Assembly: GCF_014805685.1 (NCBI RefSeq)
Contig: NC_060911.1
Span: 11,789,212 to 11,853,211 of the forward strand
Reading direction: 5' to 3'
DNA from: Silurus meridionalis
Lineage: Eukaryota; Chordata; Actinopteri; Siluriformes; Siluridae
Length of the DNA stretch: 64,000 nt
Shown here: in pieces, positions 1 through 11,971 of the stretch
How positions within the stretch are numbered: the stretch's first letter is position 1
Layout: every line of letters begins with the position of its first letter
Notes under the pieces: generated by a model
What the model was told of the DNA's origin: nothing
Seen by the model: the letters and a program-made list of their open reading frames with translations, nothing else
Database searches by the model: none
Made by a program: the position numbers and the translations under genes

Positions 1-547
1 TCCTAAGCAATGACCCCTTATAATGCTCCTAATTAAAACTGTGCTTCCATGAACATCAAGCCTGCAAGAGCCTGCTGCAAAAACCCTGTGTGGAGAGAAC
101 TGGCGTTGGGAGGCCCCGTCCTGGGAACTCCTTGTCATCGCGAAATGCTAACGACCGTCACGTCCCTCACGGGGTGGGGAGCGGTCATGAGTGGCCGCTC
201 CGCCCAAGGTCGATGGAACGAGCCACACCTCTCATGGCACATAATGGTTCATCCCCGCCCAGAGTTATCGAGGCTATGGCTGTTGCCCCTGAGGGGGCAC
301 AGTTTTAAGCAGCTGGTCTCTTTAGAGGGTCGGGACCTACAGGCTCTGTCTGTGGCCCCGTCTCACCTGGAGTTTGCCCCTGGCATGGCCAGTGCATTCC
401 TCTAACCAAAACCTGGGTACGTACCTAAGGTGCCTACGGCTCCCTCACAACCTGTGGTGCTACAGGCATTCTGCCCTCCTCTGCTCTTAGCCCCCGACCA
501 GAAGAAGCAAAACGGGTTGGAACGACAGGACGAGTCCGTGGAGGAAG

Positions 548-795
548 TCGGAGCAACTGTTTGTCTGCTATGACCCTAACAGGAAGGGATTTCCTGCCAA
601 TAAGCAGACTCTCAGTAGGTGGGTTGTGGATGCTATCTCATCATCTTACGAGACCTCTGGGCTCCCCGCTTCGTTTGGGGTCAAGGTTTACTCCACTCGG
701 AATGTGGCAGTCTCTACGGCCTGGTCCGCTGGAGTCCCACTGCAGAACATCAGCCATTTTGTGGCACCTGGTTGCTGCGACATCACCTGCCAATG
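548..795 (+). pseudogene. Decayed DIRS tyrosine recombinase C-terminus
   Basis: The frame reads QLFVCYDPNRKGFPANKQ, then an STR-containing catalytic stretch, and ends at TGA near 795. In DIRS elements this integrase-like enzyme inserts the circular cDNA. The usual catalytic His before Ser-Thr-Arg is replaced by Tyr, and the frame then breaks, so it is inactive. Confidence 0.6.
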
Positions 796-913
796 ACGTA
801 ACGACTTGCCTATTGACCAGATTTCACACGTGGTTTAGAGCGTGGACAACACGAGGCGTTCCCAAAGCGTTGCGACGCAGCGTCTCTTTCCCTCGAGGAA
901 CTAGGTTTACATA

Positions 914-1128
914 ATGGGTTACTCACCCAAATGAGGATGGGTTCCCCTTTTGAGTCTGGTTCCTCTCAAGGTTTGTTTCTCATAACATCTAAGGGAGTTT
1001 TTCCTTGCCACGCTTGCCACGGCTGCTCATCAGGGATAAATGCAGACCATTCACCTTAACTGTTCATTTCTGTAAAGCTGCTTTGGGACAATGTCTGTTG
1101 TGAAAAGTGCTATAGAAATAAACTTGAC
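914..1128 (+). mobile_element. L2-like LINE 3' tail inserted in the DIRS remnant
   Basis: Contains gagtctggttcctctcaagg and gtaaagctgctttgggacaa, ending in aaataaa. The same tail recurs at 9390-9605 and 26860-26960. The flanking acata on both sides looks like a short target duplication. Confidence 0.6.
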
Positions 1129-1151
1129 ATACGTAACCTAGAGACGTTTTA

Positions 1152-2248
1152 AACAATCAAGTATATTATCTATATAGAATTATTTTGAAAAACACATCTT
1201 GACATGGATTCAGTACATGCAGGACAGCTAGGGAGATAAGGAAAAGACAATACCTTCAGAAGTGATCCATAATCTCCAACAATGGGCAGTGCTGTCTAGA
1301 ATAACAAGACATTAAAAAAAACATTACTTAGCCAGGTTCTACCAAGAATGATATAAATTACAACCAAGTTTTTTAATCGACCCCACCCTTATTTAATTTC
1401 TAATAGATTATAATAGGCAGTCTCAATATGTCTCAATATTCTCATGAGTAAAACATGCAAATGCATAAAGCATTTTCTTCGAAAATTCGAAAACTTGCGA
1501 AAATAGCTTTTGCAGCTGAACACATATGTGGCATTCTTTCTATAATAAAAATCTAATATTTTTTGTTAGATCTTCCCAAATCTGTCGCAATATTCCCACA
1601 AATGAGTTGCACTTGAATTTCTGTTGGTTGTTTTGCTTTCACCCTTCTGTCCATTTCTGTCCACTCTTTTACACACATTAGGTCTCAGTAGTGGGCTGGT
1701 GTGTTTTAAATGGATTAATAATTTAAGGGTTATTGAACTAATTATTCTCTTGTCTTAATTTTTACTTTAAATCTGCAAAAAGCCAAACTATTAAAAGCAA
1801 AACCTTCAGAAACAGAATAATTATTATTGTTCTCAGTTCTAATAAGTTTTACTAATTGAAAAAATGGGGCAAATAAAAAGAAGATATTGAATGAGATTTC
1901 ATGTAGTAATATTTCATGAGCGTGATTAAGTAGCAGTAAAGAACTTCTGCCTTGTATATATGTCTTTCTATTAAAAAAGAAACATTTACCTTTTAAATTA
2001 AATACACATGATCCAATATAAACTTATGTTCAATGAATTATGTTGAATTGAATTAGTCATGTCAATACAGTAGGGCGTTTTCTTCCTTTTCATCTTAATA
2101 AACTAGCAAATGAGTGCATTACATCGCATGTGCACATAATTATGAAATGGTACAGTTTATGATGGGTTCAGGCAACACATGGATCTTTAAATTCATACAT
2201 TTTTTAATATGCATAATCTATTTGGAAACACAGGAGAACTGAACTTAC
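1152..2248. other. AT-rich collagen intron, nothing recognised
   Basis: AT-rich sequence with short A and T runs. No coding exon, RNA gene or clear repeat was recognised. Confidence 0.5.
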
Positions 2249-2293
2249 TGGTTCACCAGGAGGACCCGGTTTGCCTTCACGACCTGGAGGGCC
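2249..2293 (-). CDS. Collagen exon (45 bp), last in window
   Basis: Encodes [15 protein letters not shown], five triplets. Donor GTAAGTTC, so the gene continues toward lower coordinates outside this window. Confidence 0.93.
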
Positions 2294-2927
2294 CTTAATG
2301 TAACAGCAGAAAACACAGTTAGAAGCTAATAAAGAACTTTAACTGCATAAACAAACAGATACTGTACATACATAAACACTTTAAAGTATGGCTGCCAATC
2401 AATTGAAATATTGAATTGCACATTTTTATCTGTTCTAAATGTACCTTAAATTAATAATTTTCAGGTTTTTAATACTTTAATCAACATGGGCATAGACAAA
2501 TAATGATGCTTTATGCAAATGTATGTTTATTATTAATGAAACCAAACTCAACACAGAGCATGAAGACAAAATATTCTTATAAATGTTTTGAAGTAAATAT
2601 GGTGTTTAAATTACGTAAATTATCAGGACGCCAAATGGAACTTTTGCGATGTTTCCACTCGGGTGGGATGTGTGAATCATGGCGAATTTTGGTGCTTGAG
2701 TTGAGACTTGGCACATCAATAAAACAAGTTATTATTTTTTTAATCTATATCTGGGTAAAGAAAGGACGTTGTGAATAAACGTGTTGCGTTGAAGGTTTTA
2801 ATTATGCCTCTTTTATATTTATTTATTTAGATTATTTAATTATTATAATTATAATTATATTATAATTTAATTATCTAAAAAACTATCATAACACTTCTGT
2901 GTGTCGATCCATATTTATTCTGTTTAT

Positions 2928-2979
<52 letters not shown>

Positions 2980-5900
2980 TGTATATATTCATAATGACAT
3001 TCCTTTTGTACAGCTATATCTGTCATACCACTTCATACTGTATCATACTTATATAAAAGCCACACTATATATACCCTTATTCAGTTATATTTACATATTA
3101 CTACACCTTCTGTATAACCTCATACCCTTATTTATTACACTGCCACTTGTAAATAAGCTGTCTATGCACTTCTGGTTAGATGCTAACTGCATTTCATTGG
3201 CTCTGTACATGTACCCTGCACAATGACAATAATGTTGAATCTAATCTAATCTAATCTAATAATAGTTAAACAGAATTGCGTGCTGAATTAATCGCACTTT
3301 AATAAAAAAAAATATTGTTGTTAAAATGAATTTGCGTTAACGTGTTATTAACGTTATTAATTTTGACAGCCCTACTTTAAAGACATGTCTATCTCTGTGT
3401 TTCACATAAATCCAATCATGCTTTAAACTGTCATCTAAAAAGGCCAAAGCATTAAAATTACTGTTTTTTTGTTTATGTAAAGTTAAATAATATTGAACAT
3501 GGAGTGTTATGTTTATTTTTTATATGCAGAATTAATTGTTTTAAAACTATCGATTGATTAATCGGTTATTGGCAAGTACGTTCCAACCTAGCTATCGGTA
3601 TCGGTAAAATCCACTATTGGGCAAACTCTAAACGTTTTTCAGGGAAATTTGCTCATATTAAAAGATAAGTATGTAGCTGTTAATTTAATTAATGATATGA
3701 TTAATTAACCATGCCATATTTATGCATTTAAATAAAAAATATCTCACCTGCCTAACTAAATGTATGCATTACTACATAATGGCCAAGTTTAAAGTCTCCA
3801 TCACTTACAGGTTGGTGGGCAGGAGACTTTCAAACATCTAGTTGAGAACAATCATGTCTACAGGTGATCCTAATAAAGTGTTCTGTAAGTGTATATTGTT
3901 ATCTTGTCTTACACTAGGTTAGATGGTTTGTTTAGTATTATTAAATGTTTAGTGTGTTTTTCATTGCTGATGGTTATTGAATAACTTATGAGCCAACACT
4001 TAACATTCTAATACTTCTTATGGGTTTGATAAACAATTCATTATGTAATGTACAAAAATAAGAAAGGAAGGTTCAAAACTTGTAATTGAGCAATACCGGG
4101 TTTCCTGGGGTTCCAGGGGGGCCATGTAACCCTGGAGGGCCACGAGGACCCTGAGTCAAAAAACATTATCTTAATACATTCTTCTGTATAATATTTATAT
4201 TGAAGTAACACCACAGACATTATGAAGAAACAAGGAACAAATACTCATCAAATAGAATACCTCTATTCCTGGCTCCCCCTTTGGTCCCATCAGGCCCTTT
4301 GATAGGAAACAGAAAATATCATTATCCCGAATATTTACAGGTCAAAGATTTTTAAACTTTAAAGGTCTACTTTAAAAGTCAGTCCTCCTATGAGTCTGAA
4401 GGTTTCAAGTATTTAAAATTATTTTATTTTATTAAGACCTTTAACCAAATAACAAGTGAAACAGCTTGCAATGGTGATTTGTTTGCCTGCATTTTGGTAA
4501 AAACAGATACCTAATTAAATCCAAAGTGAGGCAAAAGTTATATAATAACATAAAATTCTCTTACAGGTGGACCATGAACTCCCACACCAGGTTCTCCTTT
4601 CTCTCCTGGCTCTCCTGATATTCCTGGCATTCCCCTCTCACCCTAATAGAGAGAAGATGGATAGAATTTATCATATTAAACATTATGTTAATATTCGCCA
4701 ATGCAGGCTAATTCATTATGCATGATCAGAAAGAATTACACATTTATGCGGTCTAATCATGTGACAGCAGCACTCTGCAACAAAATCATGCAGATCGAGG
4801 TCAAGAGGGCAAACATCAGAATAAAGAAAAAATAGATCTCACTGACTTTAAACATGGCATGCTTGGTAGGCAGATGGGATTGTTTTAACATGTTAGACAT
4901 TTTTAGACAAGGGATTACTTTTTTCCCAGCTCTTGTGTTTGATGAGAACATTAAATGAAGCCAGTGAATGGTATATGCATGACTGTATGCATTGTGCTGT
5001 TGCCTCATAACTGAATATTTAGTTAAATGCATGAATGTGCAGCTGTTCCTAATAAAGTGGACAATGAGTGCATCCATTAAAAATGGATTTTAAAAATTAA
5101 ATTAAAAACTTATTTAAGTTAAACAATGCAAATTATTATTTTATAAAGTTTGATTGAATTTATTATCAATAATAATGAAAATAAATAATTTATAGTACAA
5201 ACAGATTTTTATTTTTATTTTAATAAACAATAACGACTGCATACACAAAAGTGTGAACAAATCAGTTAGCACAAGAATAAGCAGATAGTCTGTGCACATT
5301 CGTCATCATATTTATACTGATGCGTTATTTAAACACATTCAGTTCCAAAAGTATTAACCCCCTTAAAAGTCATCAACTTACTTTCAATTGCAAACAAGAC
5401 TTTTGTGCTGTACCATATTTTATTTTGTAAGAGTGACATCAAAATTAATTCATTTAAAATGAAGAAATTATTCCACAAAAACTGTAAAATGCTGTTTGCA
5501 AAAGTATATTTGTTTTGGAAGCTCCTGGTTTGCTGCATGTAGCCTTGATAAGTACAACATTTTTTTATAGTTAGCCTCAACCTGTAAATCACTAAAGAAT
5601 ATTCCAATTTACACAAACATACACAAAATAGAAAAAGGCTAGAAATTAATATCCAAGTAAGAATTGCTGGATCAATTGGGAGGAAACCCAGACAAGTTAT
5701 ATTCACTCCCGGGTATAGTTTTTAGGTTTACTGCTCTGCGCTATATTTGTTTTTTTGTCTTGTCTTGTGTTGTCTGTCTGCACTGTTTTTTGTTTGCACT
5801 GTTTGCACCAGGTTGCACTCGAGGCACTTTATGTAGCTTGTGTTGTGTTGTAGCTTTATGTTGTCGTTTAGTGTAGCACCAGGGTTCCGGAGGAACGTTG

Positions 5901-8417
5901 TCTTGTTTTTACTGTGTACTGTGTACCACTGTGTATAGTACAAATGACAATAAAAGCCTCTTGACTTGACTTGACAAGACCAAAAGAATCAGAGTAAGAG
6001 GACTTTTAAGGAAAGTGTCAACAATTAATTTTAGAGCTTTTAGTAGATGAAACTGGAATGAAATTGCACCAGTCAATGAAAGGATCTCACCATACGAAAG
6101 ATCTGTATGTGAGAGTGACTAAACAGAATCCATAATGGGGGTCTGGAGTTTAAAGTGACCCATTTAAAATGTAAAATTATTTTGTAGTCAGTGAGATGGG
6201 AGAAAATCAGCATTTTAGTCAAAATGCTTAAAAGTGACTAGGACTGCCGATTGCCCAACAAGCACCAGTTCAACAGTGAAGTTTTGGGATTTGCAGCATC
6301 TTACAGTGTGGGACATTTGGGACTGGACATTCTGTTATAATTGAAAGACAGATGGATGTTTCAAATAAAGATGTTGCAAGACAAAAAAAGTTCAGGAAAA
6401 ACTTCTCCTTTCAACAGGATAGTGATTGCAAGAACAAGGCATTACTGTAACAGCACTGAGCTTTGGAAAGTTTGGAAAGCCTTGGAACAGCTTTCTGTAT
6501 GGAATCAATTAAAATTTCTGCTTTAAGTTTATTAAATACGTGTTGTAATACTGTACTGTAAGTTGGTAAACTTTACTGAGTTCATTTTAAATGAGCTACT
6601 TTTTACTTTTACTTGAGCAGATCTTTAGATGGGTAACTTTACTTGTACTTAGGTAACATTTTATTGAAGTAACAGTACTTTTCCTTGAATTTTATTACTC
6701 TTTTCACCTCTGGGTGTTATGACCCACCTTTGGCCCTCTTGATCCTCTTGGCCCAGGTATTACCTCTGCCTATCAAAAAGCAGATAAAATCCTATTACCA
6801 TTCTTAAAACCGTAACCAAGAATGAACATAAGATTTAAACAATAAAGGACAATAGAGCTGTCAAATTATATGTTTATGTTTATATTAGGGCTGTCAAAAT
6901 GAACACGTTATTAATGTGAACACAATTTCATTTAAATAGCACTACTTTTATTAACGCGATTTATGCAGATCTCATTTCTATTTGACCATTTTTTTTAAAC
7001 TATGAATAAATAAATATACGGGAAGTAAAAGTAAAACCTTCAATGCAACACACATTTATTCACAACGTCCTTCTGTACTCAGATATAAAAATATAATAAA
7101 TAAACTCCAGGGAAAAATGAATTTTAATCACTAAACATTTGTTTTACTGTTGCTGAGTCTCAAATCAGCACCAAAATCTGCCATGATGCACACATCCGGC
7201 AATTAAAACAGTCCGTGTGGAAACATAGTAAAAGTTCTGTTTGGTGTCCTGATAATTCACCTACAGTGGAACCTGGGATTGCGAGTAACGTGCTTTGCGT
7301 ATGCTTTGCACGATGAGGAAAATATTTTATTAAAATTTAACCTGCATTACAAACGATAACTTGCATTGCAAACATCGAGCATCATGTGAGTAACACGCAC
7401 ACGGCTCTGCTCAACTGAGACGACATTCTCTCTCGCTGCGTAAAACAATTGGAGCTCAGGTCAGCTTCCCACGTGTATTCCTCATACAGGCAGCATTCGT
7501 GCTAATGTACTGTTTACTACAGTATTGTGACCACGTGTGTTCTCATGGAAGGAGATTCTCCATCCGAGCAAAATCCCTCCTCCTCTCTTCCCTCTCGTCT
7601 CCCTCACACCAGGCACCACTCTTTTAAAAGGTAAAGTGAAGGTTCATTTGTTTTATTTTTTTTGTCTTTTGTTACCGATACATTCATTTGTACATAAAAT
7701 ACTATATATTTTTGGGTGTGTGGAACGGATTATCTGAGTTTACATTATTTCCTATTAGAGAATACGCTTGCATTGCAAATTTTCCCAAAGTAAATGTTAC
7801 TTTATAACATTTACAAGAATATTTTGTCTTCATGCTCTATGTTGAGTTTGGTTTCACTAATAATAAACATACATTTGCATGAAGCATTAATATTTTTCTA
7901 TTCCCATGTTGATTAGAGTATTAAAAATTGAAAAGTATTAATTTAAGGTACATATAAAAAAATTTGATTTATTTGAGATTAAATGCGAGTTAACTCATTG
8001 CAATCATGCGATTAATCGCAATGAAATATTTTAATTGATTGACAGCCCTGGTTTATATATTCAGTACATGCTTAATTTATTTGTCAAAACAAATGAAATA
8101 TTGCTAATATTTTCTTAGTTAATATGTACTGTTCTGTAAAACACAACTGAAATCTAAGGCATAACGATGATTGGTGGTGAACTTTTATACCTTAATGTGG
8201 GTTTATTGTTAATGTGTTTAGGCAGAAATAGAGGACAATACAGCAACTATGACTTACAGTATAACCAAGTGCTCCAACCCCAGGCTCACCCTTGGGACCT
8301 GGTGGGCCTTGTGGCCCTCGGATTCCACCGGCATCACCCTGCACATACATGCGTGTGAAAATGCACACACACAAACACACACACACACAGACAGACACAG
8401 ACACAGACACAGACACA

Positions 8418-8457
<40 letters not shown>

Positions 8458-9691
8458 AGGTGTATTGTCAATAATTGTAATATGCCATGATAAAAGCATT
8501 TATATTCACTTTTTGATTAGTATTGGAGGAATAGGAAGTGTGGTGAAGTCTACCAGTGTAAAGGCACCACTGTGTGTGAACGTAAAGCCCTGCAAACGGT
8601 GGTCAATACTGCCCAACACATCACTGGCACTCAACTACCAGCAGGTTCAGGGTCAGCTTTTTTCCATCCACCACCAACCTACTGAACTCTACACTACACT
8701 GTTAGAACACTGTATAAACACAGTGTATAAATTCTGTACAGTTGTACATACAATGTACATATTGCATATTGTAATTAATATACCCCTCACTTTCTACACA
8801 TATTACATAGATCTCGCACTAATAATAATAAGCTTCAGTTAGTCCAGAATGCAGCAGCAAGGATCCTTAACAGAAATAGAGAATATGAGCACGTCATGTT
8901 TTAATCTATTGATTATAAAATACTACCACTGACGTATAAAGGACTTAATGGTCTCATGCTGCAGTATCTGAGTGAACTTCTCTCATAATATGATCCCCCA
9001 CGCCTACTTAGATCAGTAGGTTTTTCTTGGGTAAAGAGCAGATCTGGAGGGATCTGCCAGAGTGAGTCTTGCCGGAGTCGCCAACTACACAGTATCTTTA
9101 ACTTTTATACAAAGATACTTAATAATCCCTATATTTCTTTTTCTCTCTCTCAGTCGAGTTAAAAATGCTCCTGAGGTACCAGTGACCACTGTTCCTGCCC
9201 CTCTCCTCTCCTCGGATCTGCCCGCTTCGTCCCGGCCTGCTTCTGGATGGTGTTCTCTTTATTAATGTTAATGTCAACAGTCAACAGTTAATGTCCACAG
9301 TCTGCTACACTCAGGACTACAGGCTGCATCTGATCACCATCACTGCACACCTCAATATCGTTTATCTGCAATAAAAGGACATTCGGTGCCACCCAGATGA
9401 GGACGAGTTCATCTTGAGTCTGGTTTCTCTCAAGGTTTTTTCCTTATGCCATCTCAGGGAGTTTTCCCTCCATCACAGTCACCACCGGCTCGCTCATCAG
9501 GGACAAACTTACAATTATAAAAAGCCAAATTATCACCACATTATCTGTGTAAAGCTGCTTTGGGACAATGTTCATTATCAAATGCGCAATACAAATAAAA
9601 ATGAATTCAAGTGCACTAATATTTCACATATCTGTATGTGTATTTATACATAATTTACATACATCCTATCTAATTTTTCACACTCAAACAT

Positions 9692-9761
<70 letters not shown>

Positions 9762-11891
9762 TGGAACCCGCTTATCTTGCCCTCAGTTACCTCGACAACC
9801 CTATTAAGTCGACGTTTTTGAAGTGGAACCGCCAAATTCTCGCTTTGTATAAGCATTTTTTATCGGTTATGTCGACTTTTTTTATGTCGCCGAACCCTGA
9901 TATCTCGAGCACAAGGGGGGAAAAATTTGCCATTTAACGTCGGTTATCTCGGTGCAGCTGCAGAAGAACTCGCGAAAGTGGCGGAAAAATCAAGGCTTAC
10001 AGCTGCTACAGGTGTGTGTATTGTATACTGGTGAATCTCTGCTGTTAGTTAGTGCACATATGCCTTTTGTTGTTAAATGTTATGCAATGAACGGGAGGAG
10101 GAAGCGAACGTGGGGGGGGGAATCCGCGATGCGCTTTGGGAAGAAAAGAGCAGCCGTTGAGAGAGTGCCGGTGGGACGGCACGTACCGGGATACACATGC
10201 GCGATAACAACGACCGCCGTGAACCAACATATACCAACAATAACGGACAGTTCGTTTATCTCGATCATCGGTTACCTCGATGCTTTTTGGCGACCCCCTA
10301 GGACATCGACATAACCGGGTTCCACTGTATCTATATATATACAGGGAGTGCAGAATTATTAGGCAAGTTGTATTTTTGAGGATTAATTTTATTTGAGGAT
10401 TTAATTTGAACAACAACCATGTTCTCAATGAACACAAAAAACTCATTAATATCAAAGCTGAATATTTTTGGAAGTAGTTTTTAGTTTTAGCTATTTTAGG
10501 GGGATATCTGTGTGTGCAGGTGACTATTACTGTGCATAATTATTAGGCAACTTAACAAAAAACAAATTCATACCCATTTCAATTATTTATTTTTACCAGT
10601 GAAACCAATATAACATCTCAACATTCACAAATATACATTTCTGACATTCAAAACCAAACAAAACAAATCAGTGACCAATATAGCCACCTTTCTTTGCAAG
10701 GACACTCAAAAGCCTGCCATCCATGGATTCTGTCAGTGTTTTGATCTGTTCACCATCAACATTGCGTGCAGCAGCAACCACAGCCTCCCAGACACTGTTC
10801 AGAGAGGTGTACTGTTTTCCTCCTTGTAAATCGCACATTTGATGATGGACCACAGGTTCTCAATGGGGTTCAGATCAGGTGAACAAGGAGGCCATATCAT
10901 TAGATTTTCTTCTTTATACCCTTTCTTGCCAGCCACGCTGTGGAGTACTTGGACGGTGTGATGGAGCATTGTCCTGCATGAAAATCATGTTTTTCTTGAA
11001 GGATGCAGACTTCTTCCTGTACCACTGCTTGAAGAAGGTGTCTTCCAGAAACTGGCAGTAGGACTGGGAGTTCAGCTTGACTCCATCCTCAACCCGAAAA
11101 GGCCCCACAAGCTCATCTTTGATGATACCAGCCCAAACCAGTACTCCACCTCCACCTTGCTGGCGCCTGAGTCGGACTGGAGCTCTCTGCCCTTTACCAA
11201 TCCAGCCACGGGCCCATCCATCTGGCCCATCAAGACTCACTCTCATTTCATCAGTCCATAAAACCTTAGAAAATCAGTCTTGAGATATTTCTTGGCCCAG
11301 TCTTGACGCTTTCAGCTTGTGTGTCTTGTTCAGTGGTGGTCGACTTTCTGCCTTTCTTACCTTGGCCATGTCTCTGAGTATTGCACACCTTGTGCTTTTG
11401 GGCACCCAGTGATGTTGCAGCTCTGAAATATGGCCAAACTGGTGGCAAGTGGCATCTTGGCAGCTGCACGCTTGACTTTTCTCAGTTCACGGGCAGTTAT
11501 TTTGCGCCTTGGTTTTTCCACACGCTTCTTGCGACCCTGTCGACTATTTTGAATGAAACGCTTGATTGTTCGATGATCACGCTCAGAAGCTTGGCTATTT
11601 TAAGACTGCTGCATCCTCTGCAATATATCTCACTATTTTTGACTTTTCTGAGCCTGTCAAGTCCTTCTTTTGACCCATTTTGCCAAAGGAAAGGAAGTTG
11701 CCTAATAATTATGCACACCTGATATAGGGTGTTGATGTCATTAGACCACACCCTTCTCATTACAGAGATGCACATCACCTAATATGCTTAATTGGTAGTA
11801 GGCTTTCCAGCCTATACAGCTTGGAGTAAGACAACATGCATAACGAGGATGATGTGGTCAAAATACTCATTTGCCTAATAATTCTGCACTC

Positions 11892-11971
<80 letters not shown>

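Larger units (their letters stand above)
1..1151 (+). mobile_element. DIRS-like retrotransposon remnant (tyrosine recombinase and end)
   Basis: An open frame at about 548-795 includes KVYSTRNVAV and GVPLQNIS, resembling the C-terminal catalytic region of DIRS tyrosine recombinases (usual motif HSTRG; here the His is Tyr). Around 855-913 and 1129-1151 lies sequence like the terminal repeat of fish DIRS elements (gttgcgacgcagcgt; acgtaacctagagacg). The frame is broken near 795. A LINE tail (914-1128) splits the end region. The upstream part runs off the window. Confidence 0.65.
2387..3374. mobile_element. hAT-family element, copy 1 (TSD ctttaaag)
   Basis: Flanked by a perfect 8-bp duplication, ctttaaag (2379-2386 and 3375-3382). 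The right end gacagcccta matches the family TIR; the left end is decayed (tatggctgcc). The interior matches the copies at 6886-8050 and 46880-47590. It is non-coding and has been invaded by a (TA)n tract and a LINE tail. Confidence 0.8.

Noticed and set aside
49..405. 118-residue open frame at the left edge
   Set aside because: It lies in the DIRS-like remnant, its frame does not match the recognisable recombinase frame, and no domain is visible.
8192..8499. Open frames rich in Cys-Val or Thr-His across the CA repeat
   Set aside because: They are translations of the (CA)n/(CAGA)n microsatellite overlapping a true collagen exon.
9568..9856. Open frames rich in Ile-Tyr at TA tracts (also near 11800-12000, 36200, 60850-61080)
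   Set aside because: They are translations of (TA)n repeats and have no coding support.
10080..10455. Open frames in the pogo-like elements (also 56307-56946 and 61269-61721)
   Set aside because: The frames differ between copies and are interrupted by copy-specific indels, so they look non-coding rather than a conserved protein.
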